Assembly (NCBI GenBank): GCA_022539475.1
Contig: VCMS01000128.1
Location: 180,476-244,475 of the forward strand
Direction of reading: 5' to 3'
DNA: 64,000 bases
Origin: Gracilaria domingensis
Lineage: Eukaryota; Rhodophyta; Florideophyceae; Gracilariales; Gracilariaceae
Each line of letters opens with the position of its first letter. Positions within the stretch are counted from its first letter, which is position 1. This document shows, in pieces, positions 35,637 through 46,459 of the stretch. The notes beneath the pieces are model-generated. The model had not been told where the DNA came from, ran no database searches, and saw only the letters and a list, made by a program, of their open reading frames with translations. A program made the position numbers and the translations under genes.

Positions 35637-36735
35637 TTTGATGGCACCGTGAGATTGTCAATTGAGTCAGTCTTGCGTAACAGCGTATTTGGCGAAGCTG
35701 AACAGAAACGTGCAAATTGGAAGCCGTGCGCTGAGCTCAACAGTTGAGCAATTGCGGCGCACTAGACAGACGATGATAGATCGACTGCGAGCAGTCGATG
35801 CTGTCCCAGCGGTGCTCGCATAGCGATAGATGATCGCCGGTGATGCCGAAGCACTCCCAACTGGTTTCCTGGTATCAGAGACAGTTGGGAGCTCTATCCT
35901 TACGTCGTGACATACAAACCGCGTACTGCGTTACGTCAACAATAGCGCTTTTCCATACAAAAATCATATTCTCGTGCCTCCAATTTCCATGGCAAAGCTC
36001 CTTCTCTCTAGATACTGAAGCAATCTTAATCTAATTTCGAGCTAGTCTCGAAAAAAATGTTGTTTGAAAACATCTTATTGTAAAGCGCACATGCAACATA
36101 TTACAGAAGCATTACAAGATTATTCCAGAATGCACTGTAATGGTGCGGACGTTCTAGAACTTTTGTAAAAAGTTCTAGAAAGCGTTACAAATGCCCATGA
36201 TCAGATGTTAGACTAAGGTACTTTCTACATTTAAGACGCCGAGATGCTTCTGAAAATCTCCGGATGGAATCTTTAGAAGTCTTCGGACTAATCTAGATGT
36301 TCTAGAAGACCCCTGAAAAGATGACATCTAGAAATGAAGCGCTACAAAATGCAGAGAAGGAACTAGTAAAGCATTACTAAAACGGTAAAGTGTCTAAAAT
36401 TAATCTTGAAACAGAGTAAAAATTGGAAACGCGTAAAAATAATTTCTACGATTTGCTACTTTCACAAAAAGCTAGATTTAAGAGAGTCATTTGTTAACAT
36501 AAGCTAAAGTGTAGTCGACCTAACCCATCCTCAGTTCTCTCCAACTACTTACCACCCACCGCACCTCGACATAAATAGCAACACCTACTGGTCAACATTT
36601 TCCTCAAAGTTTTTTTTCTTCTTTCCCGTAGTGAGATGAAATTTCTCCTATTATTATTCACCGCCCCTTTTCCTTGGCCACTTAGTAGTTCTGGCCTTTC
36701 CAGCCCTTTTTCTTCTCTTCTATCATAATTATTGT
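35637..36735. other. A+T-rich noncoding DNA
   Basis: No gene. A CTCCCAACTG/CAGTTGGGAG inverted repeat (about 35855-35885) encloses TGGTATCAGAG, the sequence complementary to the 3' end of initiator tRNA-Met that many LTR elements use as primer site. Three TTCTAGAA palindromes (36152-36159, 36173-36180, 36300-36307) fit the heat-shock element core TTCnnGAA. An A+T-rich tract leads to a pyrimidine-rich part at 36590-36720. Confidence 0.45.
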
Positions 36736-37932
36736 AGAGCAAAGCGCCTTTGGTGGGGATGCACCAAAGTGTTTCTCGTAGTTTGTTGATCCGTTACCGG
36801 CTTCAAGACCTCATTCTATCAGAGGTTACTGTAGTGGTGGCCAAATTTTGAAGTACGCCTAGGAAGGGTAGTTTTTCTGCACAGGTGTGCTGAGTTGGCC
36901 CGATGCCGGGTGCGCCGTAGCAAGCCTGTCTCGGTTCCACACATATAGGATGTTGGCCGGCAGTGCCGGATAGATAGATATTTCTAGTTCCTATTTTCAA
37001 GTGCCCTATATAGGTGGCGGCACTTGCCGCCACCAGACGGGAAATAAAACTCAAGCAGGCTTCTAGCTCTGACTTTCTTGCCGCTTGTGAACGGTCTTCG
37101 TCCCTAATCCGGCAGGCCGCCGTAATTCTGGGCTAGTCATCCGATTTTTACCACTGAGGAGTTCTAGACCGTCGTGACGGCATCTTTTGTTGTTTCTTGT
37201 TATTATTTTTGTCAAACGGCTCTCATTTCTCTGTCCTGTGATACAGGGTTTTGCCCACTAGTCTCGGGAGTTATTCCCGTTTATCACGAGTCAGTGCTCC
37301 GCAGTGCGCCTCGCTTGCTGGTCCCCTGTTGCTCCCTACCGTTAGGCTGGGTACCTCCACTCGCTGTGGCTTGCCGGAACAACCAAATACCTACGCCGAT
37401 TCTTCCCCTTCACCTCTGACGGCACGTTCAGATCGGAGCCACCCGGACTTACACCCGGCATCGCGCCGGCCCTATCAGAGGGTTCTACTGCTGCATTTAC
37501 CCTTATAAAGAGCAGGTTTCGAACACCCTGTCGGTGCGCTTTCCGCGACGCCGCTCTTGTTTGCGCACTCGTGCGATTGCACCACAATTATTGCCTACGT
37601 TTGGGGATTGGCTCCCACTTGTCTTTTAAGTCTTTTGGAGCTTGGGTCTGAAGTTTGGCACAAGCTTTTGCCGTTTTTATTCGAGTCCTCGTCTGGAGTT
37701 GGCGTGGGCTTTAGCCGTTTGGTTTTGAATCTGTGTCTGAAGTTTGACGCAGGTTTTAGCCCAATTATTTCGAGTCCTCGTCTACAGCTGGGATGGGCTT
37801 AAGCCGTTTTTATTTATTGTTTATTTTATTGTGCATATCTGCACACTGCCATTAATTTGGCTGGTACCCATTGGCACTTCCCTTGCGTTTGTCACCACCC
37901 ACGTCATTCGGTTAAGAAAATGATGTCCACAT
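36736..37932 (+). repeat. probable 5' LTR of Ty3 element II
   Basis: Begins TGTAGAGCAAAGCG, like the starts of the insertions at 38047 and 40027, and ends GATGTCCACA, like the end of the element I LTR. A TATAAAG box is at 37504-37510. Two imperfect copies of a block with GAGTCCTCGTCT lie between about 37640 and 37805. The last bases carry the Gag ATG (37924-37926 region), followed by the TGGTACTCC primer-site-like sequence, exactly as in element I. The start is less certain than the end, and no 3' LTR partner was found in the window. Confidence 0.55.
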
Positions 37933-38046
37933 GGTACTCCCAGCAGGGCCCCGTGCCGCGTGAAGCACTTATGTCATTCAATGGGCCTTTCACGGATATC
38001 AAGAAGTTCCTGTTCTATTTCGAGAATGTTGCTACTTCTGGCATGG

Positions 38047-39027
38047 TGTAGAGCAAAACGTACTCGCCCGGTACACGGGGAAGGATTTCATGAACCCCTG
38101 GTAAGGATGATTCCGGGCACTCGGAAGGTATGAGTATTGGCCCACGGATGGAATACTTTTTGGCAGTATTGAGATATGGCACCCTGAGAAGTCGGCCAGG
38201 ACGTGGCGCAGATGAGTATTGGTGGTGTGTACGCGTGTGTAGGAATGGGTGTGTTCACATATGTCTTGTTATGATTGTCGGATATTTTACTGGCCGCTGC
38301 CGCGGGTTGTCACGTGCACCACGTGTATGGACCTGCTTAGGTGTGCACTAGATTATTTAATTTAGTTTAACTAATTTATCGGTTACGATATAAAAGCTGA
38401 CCTCCCGGTCACCTCCTCCTTCAGTAAAGGGTAACCGAGTTCGGCTCTGAACCAAGTTCGCCGGCGCGAAGTGTACAACTCCCTTAGGAGGGTCACCGCG
38501 TACGGTACGGACTGGATTCATCCCCCGGGATCACTCAGGCAATACTGACCATTGTGGCCTTGCCTTCGGGCTTATTTATTCCGTGTCTTCGGACTTCCTA
38601 TTTCTTTTACTGTGCAGTTGTACTGCTTTCACCACAATTGGTAGTGTTTCCGTCTCTGTATAGAATTGTGCCGCGTGGGCTTAATACACATCGTCGTCTC
38701 CCGGTGCCGGGTCTGTTGCCGCTTGCCGCACGTCCCGCCGCGGGATTCCTCTCTTTCCCTCCTTTGTTTTCCATTCTTTCTCCCCCTTTAGCCTAGGGCT
38801 TACACCGCTCTACGGTACCTTTCTTCTCAACCATTCCGTCACTTTTCGCCGGATTCCTGGATCAGGCCTGTTCACCCCTCAACCTATGTAGGTATATCCC
38901 GTACCACGGGCGGTCTTACACCCGCACTATCCGTGTTCGGAGGGCTCACCACTGAGTTCACCTCGTCTAGAGGGCAAGGACTCGAACGCCTTGAGAGACG
39001 ATCCCATCGCTGGGGTTTTGCTCTACA
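38047..39027 (+). mobile_element. solo LTR (or LTR-like insertion) in element II gag, 981 bp
   Basis: Starts TGTAGAGCAAAAC and ends GTTTTGCTCTACA, a 13-bp perfect terminal inverted repeat with TG...CA ends, and is flanked by the perfect 5-bp duplication CATGG (38042-38046 and 39028-39032). Removing it restores the Gag frame context. A TATAAAA box at about 38390 suits a retroviral-type promoter. No coding sequence inside, so most likely a solo LTR left by LTR-LTR recombination. Confidence 0.85.
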
Positions 39028-40026
39028 CATGGATGACTCTGACAGAGCTCTAAAGCTTCTTGGCCACCTGGAAGGAGAAGCTTTCGACTTTTAATGCGAC
39101 ACCTATGCCATGAATGGGTCTCTGACGAGCGAGGCTCATGATTACGAGGGAGTGAAGTAAGCCCTCATCGACCGCTTTGGGGCTGCTGAGGAACCGGTAG
39201 AGCAGATCCGTTGTGCTGTCACTGCTCGTCTGGACTACGGGGACCATCTCGGTTCCCTGAAGAAGATGGAAGCCTGCTTCAATTTTACAGGGTTCAATGA
39301 GAAAGCGAAGTTTGGCCTACTCCGTAATGCTGCTATGGAATATGGGGATCTGGCCCAGTTCGTGATCTTTGGCGCGGCTGACAGTTATGAAGCCCTCAAG
39401 CGTCTCGTCAAGTCCTTCGTTGCTGGAAGGAAAGCTCTGGGTTCCTATGTAGCATTGAGTGCGCTTTCGCCGCCCAAGCAAGTACTGCAGAGGCCAGGGA
39501 AGTCGAAGACGGCACGCCCGAGTGCAGCGCCACTAGAAGACAAAGTTGAGCGACTGGCTGAGCAGATGGCGGAGCTTCATCTCCTTTTGAAGAAGAACCA
39601 GAGTCGTGGACCTCGGCAAGACAAGGATCAGACCTGTTCGTACTGTCAGCAACCCGGTCACTTCGCGAATCGTTGTGAGTTGAACCCACACCGCAACACC
39701 CGTTGCGGTCGTTGTGGAAGGATGGGACACTCCGCTGTGACTTGCTGGTCGAAGCCTAAGGCCGAAGGAGAACGCAATGTGTCATTTGAAGGCGTGAAGT
39801 CAGAGTCAGCTGCCGAGAGAGCCTTGAAGGAGAGGAATGCCCTCAGCAAGGCTGAAGAGAATCAAGTTTCAGTTGTTGTTAATGACTTCGATGATGAGAA
39901 AGTTGTCACTGCAACGAAGAGAGATTCAGATGGTGCTCCTCTACCGAAGCAATCGCGTATGGATGCGCTACCCGGTATCTCACCAGTGATGTTCCCACCG
40001 AACCAAGGCGCTGGACCGGCCCCTAA

Positions 40027-41044
40027 TGTAGAGCAAAACCCTGCGATAAACGCTATGGGGAATATCCACTAGAATATCCGAGTCTTACTCCCTATGAGAG
40101 GTAGACTCAGCGATAGAACCCTCTGTCCGTACTCGAGTCGAGTGACAAGCCGGGTGTAAGACCGGAGACGGTGACTGGCTATACCTACAGAGGTGGGATG
40201 CAAAGAACGGTGCAGATCCAGTGATGGAGTGTGATCCGAATCTGAACAAAGGGAAGAAAAAGGAGACCTTGTAAACGGGGGAGAGCTTGCGGTAGAAACC
40301 ACCGGAGCGGAGCTACGGACCGTGCCAACCGGCGGGAACAGGCCCGACAGCGGAGCGACGCATTCAGAGGCGCCAAAAGTAAACCCAATACTGGGGCGGA
40401 AGCAATACCTGAACCAGGTGAACAAGTGTAAACAACGAGACTCAACAGAGGGACAACAACAAGAATTGACAACAAAAACAGAACAAGAAACGACAAAAGA
40501 TAACCGACACAACGGTAATGACAATCAAAGATCCAAAGATGGCGAGACAAGTGCTTCCTTAGTGACCCTGAGGGGTAGTAGTGCCGATACCAGTCGTGGT
40601 TACTCTCCAGATGGAGTCGTAGACCTACGTAGGCAGCAAGCTACTATAGCCCGATCCTGAACAAGATTCGACTTGAGTGTCGACTCAGTTGTCCATTTAC
40701 TTGGGGGCTCAAGGGTGAGATCACCCGAGCATATATACTACTACTACGTCTACGGTGCACACCTCCAGAGGGTTCTATACGTGGACAACCCACTGTCAGG
40801 GGGTGGGGTAGTTCCCAGCGGGTGTGGCAGAACTATCTGCAGGCCAACCTCCACACGTGTCCAACTATTCCACTTACTATACACTTCCTATAGAGGATTC
40901 ACCTATCAAGATTCCGTTAGAACCCTCCAAAACATTACCCAAAATTAAACGGAGTTTTCATAACTTCGCCACGTCACCGGCCATCGGTACCATCTCATTA
41001 TGAGCGACATGATGCATCCGATAGCGGAGAGCCGTTGCTTCACA
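40027..41044 (-). mobile_element. second LTR-like insertion, opposite orientation, 1018 bp
   Basis: Begins TGTAGAGCAAAACCC and ends GCTTCACA, flanked by the perfect 5-bp duplication CCTAA (40022-40026 and 41045-41049); excision rejoins the element II Gag sequence. The left edge matches the reverse complement of the right end of the 38047 insertion, and a GTGTAAGACC block matches inside, so it is a diverged relative in inverted orientation. A TATATA stretch near 40728 reads on the minus strand. No coding sequence. Confidence 0.8.
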
Positions 41045-42439
41045 CCTAAGCCTCCAGCGGGAAGCTCAAAGTCCAAGTTCAAGCCGCGTAAGGCGACGGC
41101 CGCCAAATCAAAGGCCAAGCCTAGGAAAATCAAGATCGAGGAGCACATCGGCAAGTACAACGTCTACGAGGAACTTTCCAAAGCCCCGTCGGGTATTACC
41201 TCCGGACAGTTGGCCCGTGGCGATGCCGACGAAGCGAAGAAGGATCTACGAAGAATTCTATCTGGCAGCTTCACTGGAAAGAAAGTTGCTTTTGCTCAAG
41301 CTCTGGCACTACCAACGGCGCTAAAGGTTGTCAATGTGGCCGATTGCACTGGCATTGTTGGATTCGAGGGCCATCTCTAATCTGATGTCGACGGCCCTCA
41401 GTCATAGGCTTTCACTCGAGCTGAAGCCTTCAAACAGGAGGATAATCGTTGCAGATGGTACGAAGTCCCTCGTTCGAGGAAGCCTGCAGAACATCCCGGT
41501 AGTCTTCGGAACCCTTCGAGTACCGCTCGACTTCTTGGTTGTTGAGAGTCCTCCTTTCCATTTAATCATTGGATGCTTTGCTTTGGAATCTCTTCAAGTT
41601 TGTCTGGACCTCGGTACACATCAAGTGTCCATGCAGTTTGACGGACATTCAGCTGTTTTACCACTTGGTCATCATCGCCCTAATCTGGATCTAATTGATG
41701 ACACGGTTCAGACCGACACGGAAGATTTCACGTCGGCTTCCGAATCTTTTTTCTCTGCCAGTGAAGGGGAAGAGAACGAAGATCTAGAGGCAAGCCGGAC
41801 ACTTCCGCTTACGCCTTGGCTACAATGGGTGATTGGGAAGTCCCAGCCTTTAGGCAGGGCGCTTCAGATGCATTTCCAGACCAGGACGCCGTGGAACGTA
41901 TTGCAGAACTCAATGTCACTGAAAATCAACGCGAGCCGGTGGTTCCTCAGTCTCAAGTGATGGAAGAAGAGCGACGCAGGTTCGAAGATGCCGAGGAGAG
42001 TGAAGAGAGTTCAAGTGAAGAAGATGACGAAGGCTCTCCGGCACCTGAGCAGACCCTTGTGCTTCCGATAAGAAGTTATGTTGTCTTGCTCCGACCTGAA
42101 GACCCTGATCGTCGCCCGGACTATCTAATCTTCCATGTCTACCGCCGCTACCCTCAGCTGGCTCCAGGAGATCCGATTCATCTCCACGTTACTGAGTTGC
42201 CATATGGCGAGATGAGTGTCTTGGAACTCGACCGGCGAGCGGAGCAGGTGGTTCGCTTTGGTGAAGGATGGCCGATCCCAGAGGCCAGTGTTGAAGAAAC
42301 TCCTGCCCAGCCAGCTGGAGCAGAAGAGACTGAAGAGCACGTCACCTACGTGGGAATTGAAGATTCTGATGATTGTCTGGAGGGTCGAGTGATCAGCTTC
42401 GGAAACCCCCCTAGGCACGATACCTCGATGATCACCACC

Positions 42440-42863
42440 TGTAGCGCAATGGGATGCACCTCCCGATGGGTGCATAATAGTAGGTTGTAGTAGTTAGTGT
42501 GCACAGGGTGCTCCTCGGGTCCCACACGTGTAGGGTTGTGACAGTTGTCGTGTCGCCCTTCGGGACCCCCCTTATAGGTAGATATTTATTATTTTCGACA
42601 CGTGGCTACTGCGCGTGGGAGGTGCACTTAATCATCTCCCGCCGGGTAGAGCTCACCGTGGTAAACCTCAAGCACCCCCTAGCCGATTCTTCCATCGTCT
42701 AGTTTCCCACAAGGGTCATCCTGCCGTCACTACCGGTGCTGCGCGCCTATCTCGCGCCCCGTTGTTAGCGTCCGCTGAGTGCTCCTTCGTCCCCGCTTGG
42801 GTGCTGCGCAATTTGTTCCTTTACCAGGGCATAGTACGTCGTCACAGCCGACGCTTTACTACA
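42440..42863 (+). repeat. putative 5' LTR of Ty3 element III
   Basis: Similarity to element II stops at about 42439, where TGTAGCGCAATGGGATGCACC begins, resembling the TGTAGAGCAAAG...GGGATGCACC start at 36736. A CTTTACTACA at 42854-42863 could be its end. An imperfect hairpin (GGGATGCACCTCCC/GATGGGTGCAT) lies at the start. No second copy was found, so the boundaries are tentative. Confidence 0.45.
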
Positions 42864-43097
42864 ACTTGTCTCCCGACTTAGAATTACCCTCTCGGGTCTT
42901 TTCTGGTTAATTTGACCCTCACGGGATTCGCTTCGTCGCTTTCGAATCGTTTCTTCCCTCTCGGGCCTTTCCGAAAGGTCGCGGATCATTTGGTTTCATC
43001 GCACCGTTTCATTTTCCCTGTAGGGTTTTCTCGAACTTGCCCGCATTTGGGTTCATTTTGTCGCGAGCCGGACGAAAATTCCTTTCCGCCTACCGTT

Positions 43098-44033
43098 ATG
43101 GCCACCCCACCGGGATCATCTCATGGACACGCCGGTCCTGCTCCACCCCATCCGAATAACGGCACTGACGAAGTGCCGCCTGCTCCCGGTTCAGGGGCTC
43201 CGAGCACCCAAAGTACCCATGGTGGGATTCTACCACGTGTGGAGGACCCGGAGCGCATACTCCGTCAGTCCTTCCTGACCGACTTTCGGAACCGTCTTGA
43301 GGCCATGCGCCAGCATGCCTCTCGAGAAGCGACTCCGCAGCCGCAGACCTCCAGGGTAACAGCGCCTGAGACACTCGTTGGGACTCCGCAACAACCCGCA
43401 GAGAGTGAGGTTCAACCCGTTACGGGAGAGCTACTCATTGCCCTGAGGCTACTTGTAGAGTCTATGGTGACACTCGAGGTTAAGCGCCGTATTCCCTACA
43501 TGGTTAATGCTGAAGTAGAAGGCCTGCTGGATACCCTTGTCCAGCGGGTCGCTTCTAAGATGACCTTCACCGGAATTTTGGACGGCGCTATTGCCACCAG
43601 TGTGCACACTGAGGTACAGCGCCGTCTTCAGCTCGCTCTCATTGAGTACGAGCAAACTGTCAACATTGAGCTGGCCGTCTCGGTATGGCAACCGACCACT
43701 ATCCCTGCCGACCATGAAGCAGATTCCAGACCCGGCAGGGACCCCAGTATTGATAGACCCGACTTGGGAACTGCTCCTCTAGGGAAACAGAAGAGTACCG
43801 GTTGCGTGACCCAATTGGGACGCGACAAAAGGGGAAGAAGGAGACGCCCAGGCCGAAGTCGGAACCGGAGGAAGTCATCTCTTTCGGGTTCTGACTTTTC
43901 CGACTCGGACGACTCTCACTCGAGCTCAGATATGCCCGAGTGGAGCGACTCGGATTGTTCCGACCCTGAGCCGGACGAATTGCGACTTGCGAAGCATTCT
44001 ACCCAAACACGGGAACTAATTGAAGACGCTTAG
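43098..44033 (+). CDS. Ty3 element III Gag-like protein (311 aa)
   Basis: ATG 43098 (MATPPGSSHGHAGPAPPHPN) starts a Pro/Gly-rich head, followed by a helical region (ILRQSFLTDFRNRLEAMRQH, LLIALRLLVESMVTLEVKRR, TLVQRVASKMTFTGILDGAI) and a basic Arg-rich then Ser/Asp-rich tail (KRGRRRRPGRSRNRRKSS, SGSDFSDSDDSHSSSDMPEW). Its place between an LTR-like start and an integrase makes it a Gag candidate; no zinc knuckle is seen. The upstream in-frame open stretch back to 42912 lacks a good start. Confidence 0.5.
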   Translation: MATPPGSSHGHAGPAPPHPNNGTDEVPPAPGSGAPSTQSTHGGILPRVEDPERILRQSFLTDFRNRLEAMRQHASREATPQPQTSRVTAPETLVGTPQQPAESEVQPVTGELLIALRLLVESMVTLEVKRRIPYMVNAEVEGLLDTLVQRVASKMTFTGILDGAIATSVHTEVQRRLQLALIEYEQTVNIELAVSVWQPTTIPADHEADSRPGRDPSIDRPDLGTAPLGKQKSTGCVTQLGRDKRGRRRRPGRSRNRRKSSLSGSDFSDSDDSHSSSDMPEWSDSDCSDPEPDELRLAKHSTQTRELIEDA

Positions 44034-44653
44034 CTCCAAGCTCTGCTCTTCGAAATGCAGAAGTATCAAATGTATGCTTCTGTCTCTCCCTCTTAATCTA
44101 ACTCCTGACAATTCTAACCTGACTTAACTAGGACATTGTCACCACCGTTCTGGAACATGGATCGGTTTGGAACCCATATGGGACAAGGACTGGTCCTACA
44201 CCTCTTAACTTTTCTCGCGCAGGTACCGTCATGTGGGAATCGTTTACACTTGTTCCACAAGTTAATCGAATCCCCATGTCATTCTGGGATCACCCTGTAC
44301 GGGATACTCGCCCATCACTAACTGCTTTATTATGTTCTCGACAACGTTTTCCGGTTGCGAGGAACACCCCTCTCTGTGAACGTGCTTGTCCACTACTTGT
44401 TCCTTAAAGGAAAACAACCCTGGCTGGGACAGTTTGTGTTGTTCGTTGGACAACGTACACGTTTTGAGAGTCTTGACTACCCTCACGGGACTCTTCCTAT
44501 GCTCCGCTCCACTTCTATTGAAGTCGTGCAGGATTTTGCGCACTGGGTCCTTTCCGTCCGTTGCGCTCACGCACTGCGCTCGCCCAAGAAGTGGAGTGGT
44601 TGGTTGAACATGCGTTACGGTCGTGAATTTACCGAAACGGTTCAAGCCCCGGT
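44034..44653. other. noncoding gap inside element III
   Basis: The region where protease, RT and RNase H should be is only about 600 bp long and shows no RT motifs in any frame. It is probably the scar of a large internal deletion. Confidence 0.45.
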
Positions 44654-46045
44654 TTGGGAATCGAACTAATCTCAACCTGTTTTTCGTTGAGTCTTCGCAT
44701 TAGTTTCTGCTTGGAAAGGACACCCTTCTGGGATTTAATCTTTTTTCCTTTACTTTCTTGTCGGGCAACGCGGTTATTCTTTTCCGTTTTCCCTGATGGG
44801 CTTCCTTTCCTTTTACCTATGACGAATTATTTAGAATATCTGATATTCATACCGGTTATTTTGTCTATCCACGAAGTGCTCTCATCCGAGACGGATGTAC
44901 TTCCAATCCCATCGGGGGAGTTCCTGGAAGAGAAATCCCAAAACCCGTGGTATGTGGGTGTTACCGAGTCTGTCGGAACGCCACACTCCGGCTTTGAGTA
45001 CGACCATTATGGATTACTCCCGAGAACGTCATCCCTCTACGGTGCAATCCAAGGCCTGGTTCCAGCCATACTACGGGACCGCGTACTCTACTTGTCGAGT
45101 TGTCCAAGAATGGCTGATCACCCTGGAGGGAGGAGGATGTACATTACCCTCAGACGCGATTTCTGTTGGCCTTTTATGGCCAATGAAGCCTATCGCATGG
45201 AGAAAGAGTGTCGCTCGTGCACGACCATATTCCCATACAGAGCTACTCAGTATCCGCTGACAGACAACGGATCGCGGTTCGTCGCTAAATTCTTTGAAGC
45301 CCTTTGCGGGGATCGAGGTTTGCGTCATTTGCTAACAGCGGCCTACCACCCGCAGACCAACGGGCAGGCCGATCGTTTTAATCGAACCCTTGTGGGACGC
45401 CTCAGGCATTACGTGTCAGAGCACGGGCAAGACTTGGATGATTTCGTCCAGCCCTTGGACTTCGCGTACAACTCCCAGGTTCATGGAACCACAGGGACGA
45501 CATCTTTTGACTGGGTGTTAACACGACACCCACCTGGGATGGTCGTGGACGCCCCAACTACTGCTATCTCCCCAGCTGGGTCTGGCAATCCGAGTTCGGT
45601 CACAGTGAAACGTCAGACACGCGCGCGTATTCGGTACCTTCTTTCGAAGGCCAAAGCGACAATGGACCGTGTCCAGCGGCGCTACAAAGCCGACTTCGAT
45701 TCCCGTGTACGGGCTCAGCTTTCGTTTTCCCCTGGGGAGTACGTCTTTTTGGACCGTCCCGCGCGAAAAACAACGGAGACTGCAGAGGAAGAAGGTATCT
45801 CCCGCAAGCTCCTTCCTAGGACAACTGGTCCCTTTCGGGTTGTCAAAGCTACAGACACAACCGTGACCATCTTGGACGGCGACCTGCACAACACGGTCTC
45901 CATCGACCGTATCACGAAAGCCCCACGGGGTCCTGACGCGGCCGAGTCACCGACGACACAGCCAGAGTCGCCTCAGCCGGCATCAGCCCCACTTCTGTGT
46001 TCTGCAAAGTGGAATATAGTCTGTTCGCGTTGGAAACTAAGCTAG
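44654..46045 (+). pseudogene. Ty3 element III integrase, internally deleted
   Basis: After a weak N-terminal part, a zinc-binding-like stretch (DHPGGRRMYITLRRDFCWPF ... KECRSC) runs directly into PLTDNGSRFVAKFFEALCGD, LTAAYHPQTNGQADRFNRTL and a GPF-type C-terminal domain (LLPRTTGPFRVVKATDTTVT). The second Asp and the Glu of the catalytic triad are present; the segment with the first Asp (about 50 residues) is missing. The NGQADRFNRTL motif differs from the NGRAERRVG of element I, so this is another Ty3 lineage. A G-rich GTGAGGGGGTGACA at 46068-46081 may be the polypurine tract and 3' LTR start. Confidence 0.72.
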
Positions 46046-46459
46046 TTTTGGGGCTATTTGGGGCGCGTGAGGGGGTGACAGAGGCTGGCACTCAAAAAGT
46101 TAAGAAATTTAGGAATATTAAATTCCATCTCGCGCAGTTTAATTCTTGGGTCTCCTAGTTTTTGTAGAGGTTCTACTTCGCCGCACCACCGCATTCACTC
46201 TTTTGTGCGACCCTCTCTCAAAACTGCGCTCGTGCTAGTTTGCGTTTCCATTTTCTTCCATGTTGCAATGCCAATCGCAACTCATCCCACCTCAATCATC
46301 CCATCACTTCTTCCCAGTCCACACCACCCCCGCTCTTTACCCATTTCTCGCCCATCACGCGTTCGCATCCTCCCTCTCCGTCTCCGCAAACGTCATTTTG
46401 TAGAAGTCAGGTTGGCAACTCTCCCCATTCTCGTATACCCGCCTCGCCACAAAACGGCT
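46046..46459. other. right end of the retroelement nest, noncoding
   Basis: Contains the possible polypurine tract of element III and then pyrimidine-rich sequence that is the 3' flank of the minus-strand coiled-coil gene. No further gene seen. Confidence 0.4.

Larger units (their letters stand above)
37921..42439 (+). pseudogene. Ty3 element II Gag-protease region, disrupted and truncated
   Basis: Related to element I along its length: MSTWYSQQGPVPREALMSFN and FLFYFENVATSGM, then (after an LTR insertion) KLLGHLEGEAFDF with an in-frame TAA, a second in-frame TAA after YEGVK, KAKFGLLRNAAMEYGDLAQF, two CCHC knuckles (CSYCQQPGHFANRC, CGRCGRMGHSAVTC) and, after a second insertion, IEEHIGKYNVYEELSKAPSG. 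The protease motif is ALLDSRA, with Arg where Gly is required, and frames shift near 41340 and 41820. The post-protease module (YVVLLRPEDPDRRPDYLIF) is present once before sequence similarity stops at about 42439. RT, RNase H and integrase of this element are absent. Confidence 0.82.

Noticed and set aside
42435-46200. Target duplication CCACC bounding element III (42435-42439 and about 46188)
   Set aside because: The supposed right end has no LTR matching 42440-42863, and CCACC is common in this pyrimidine-rich DNA.
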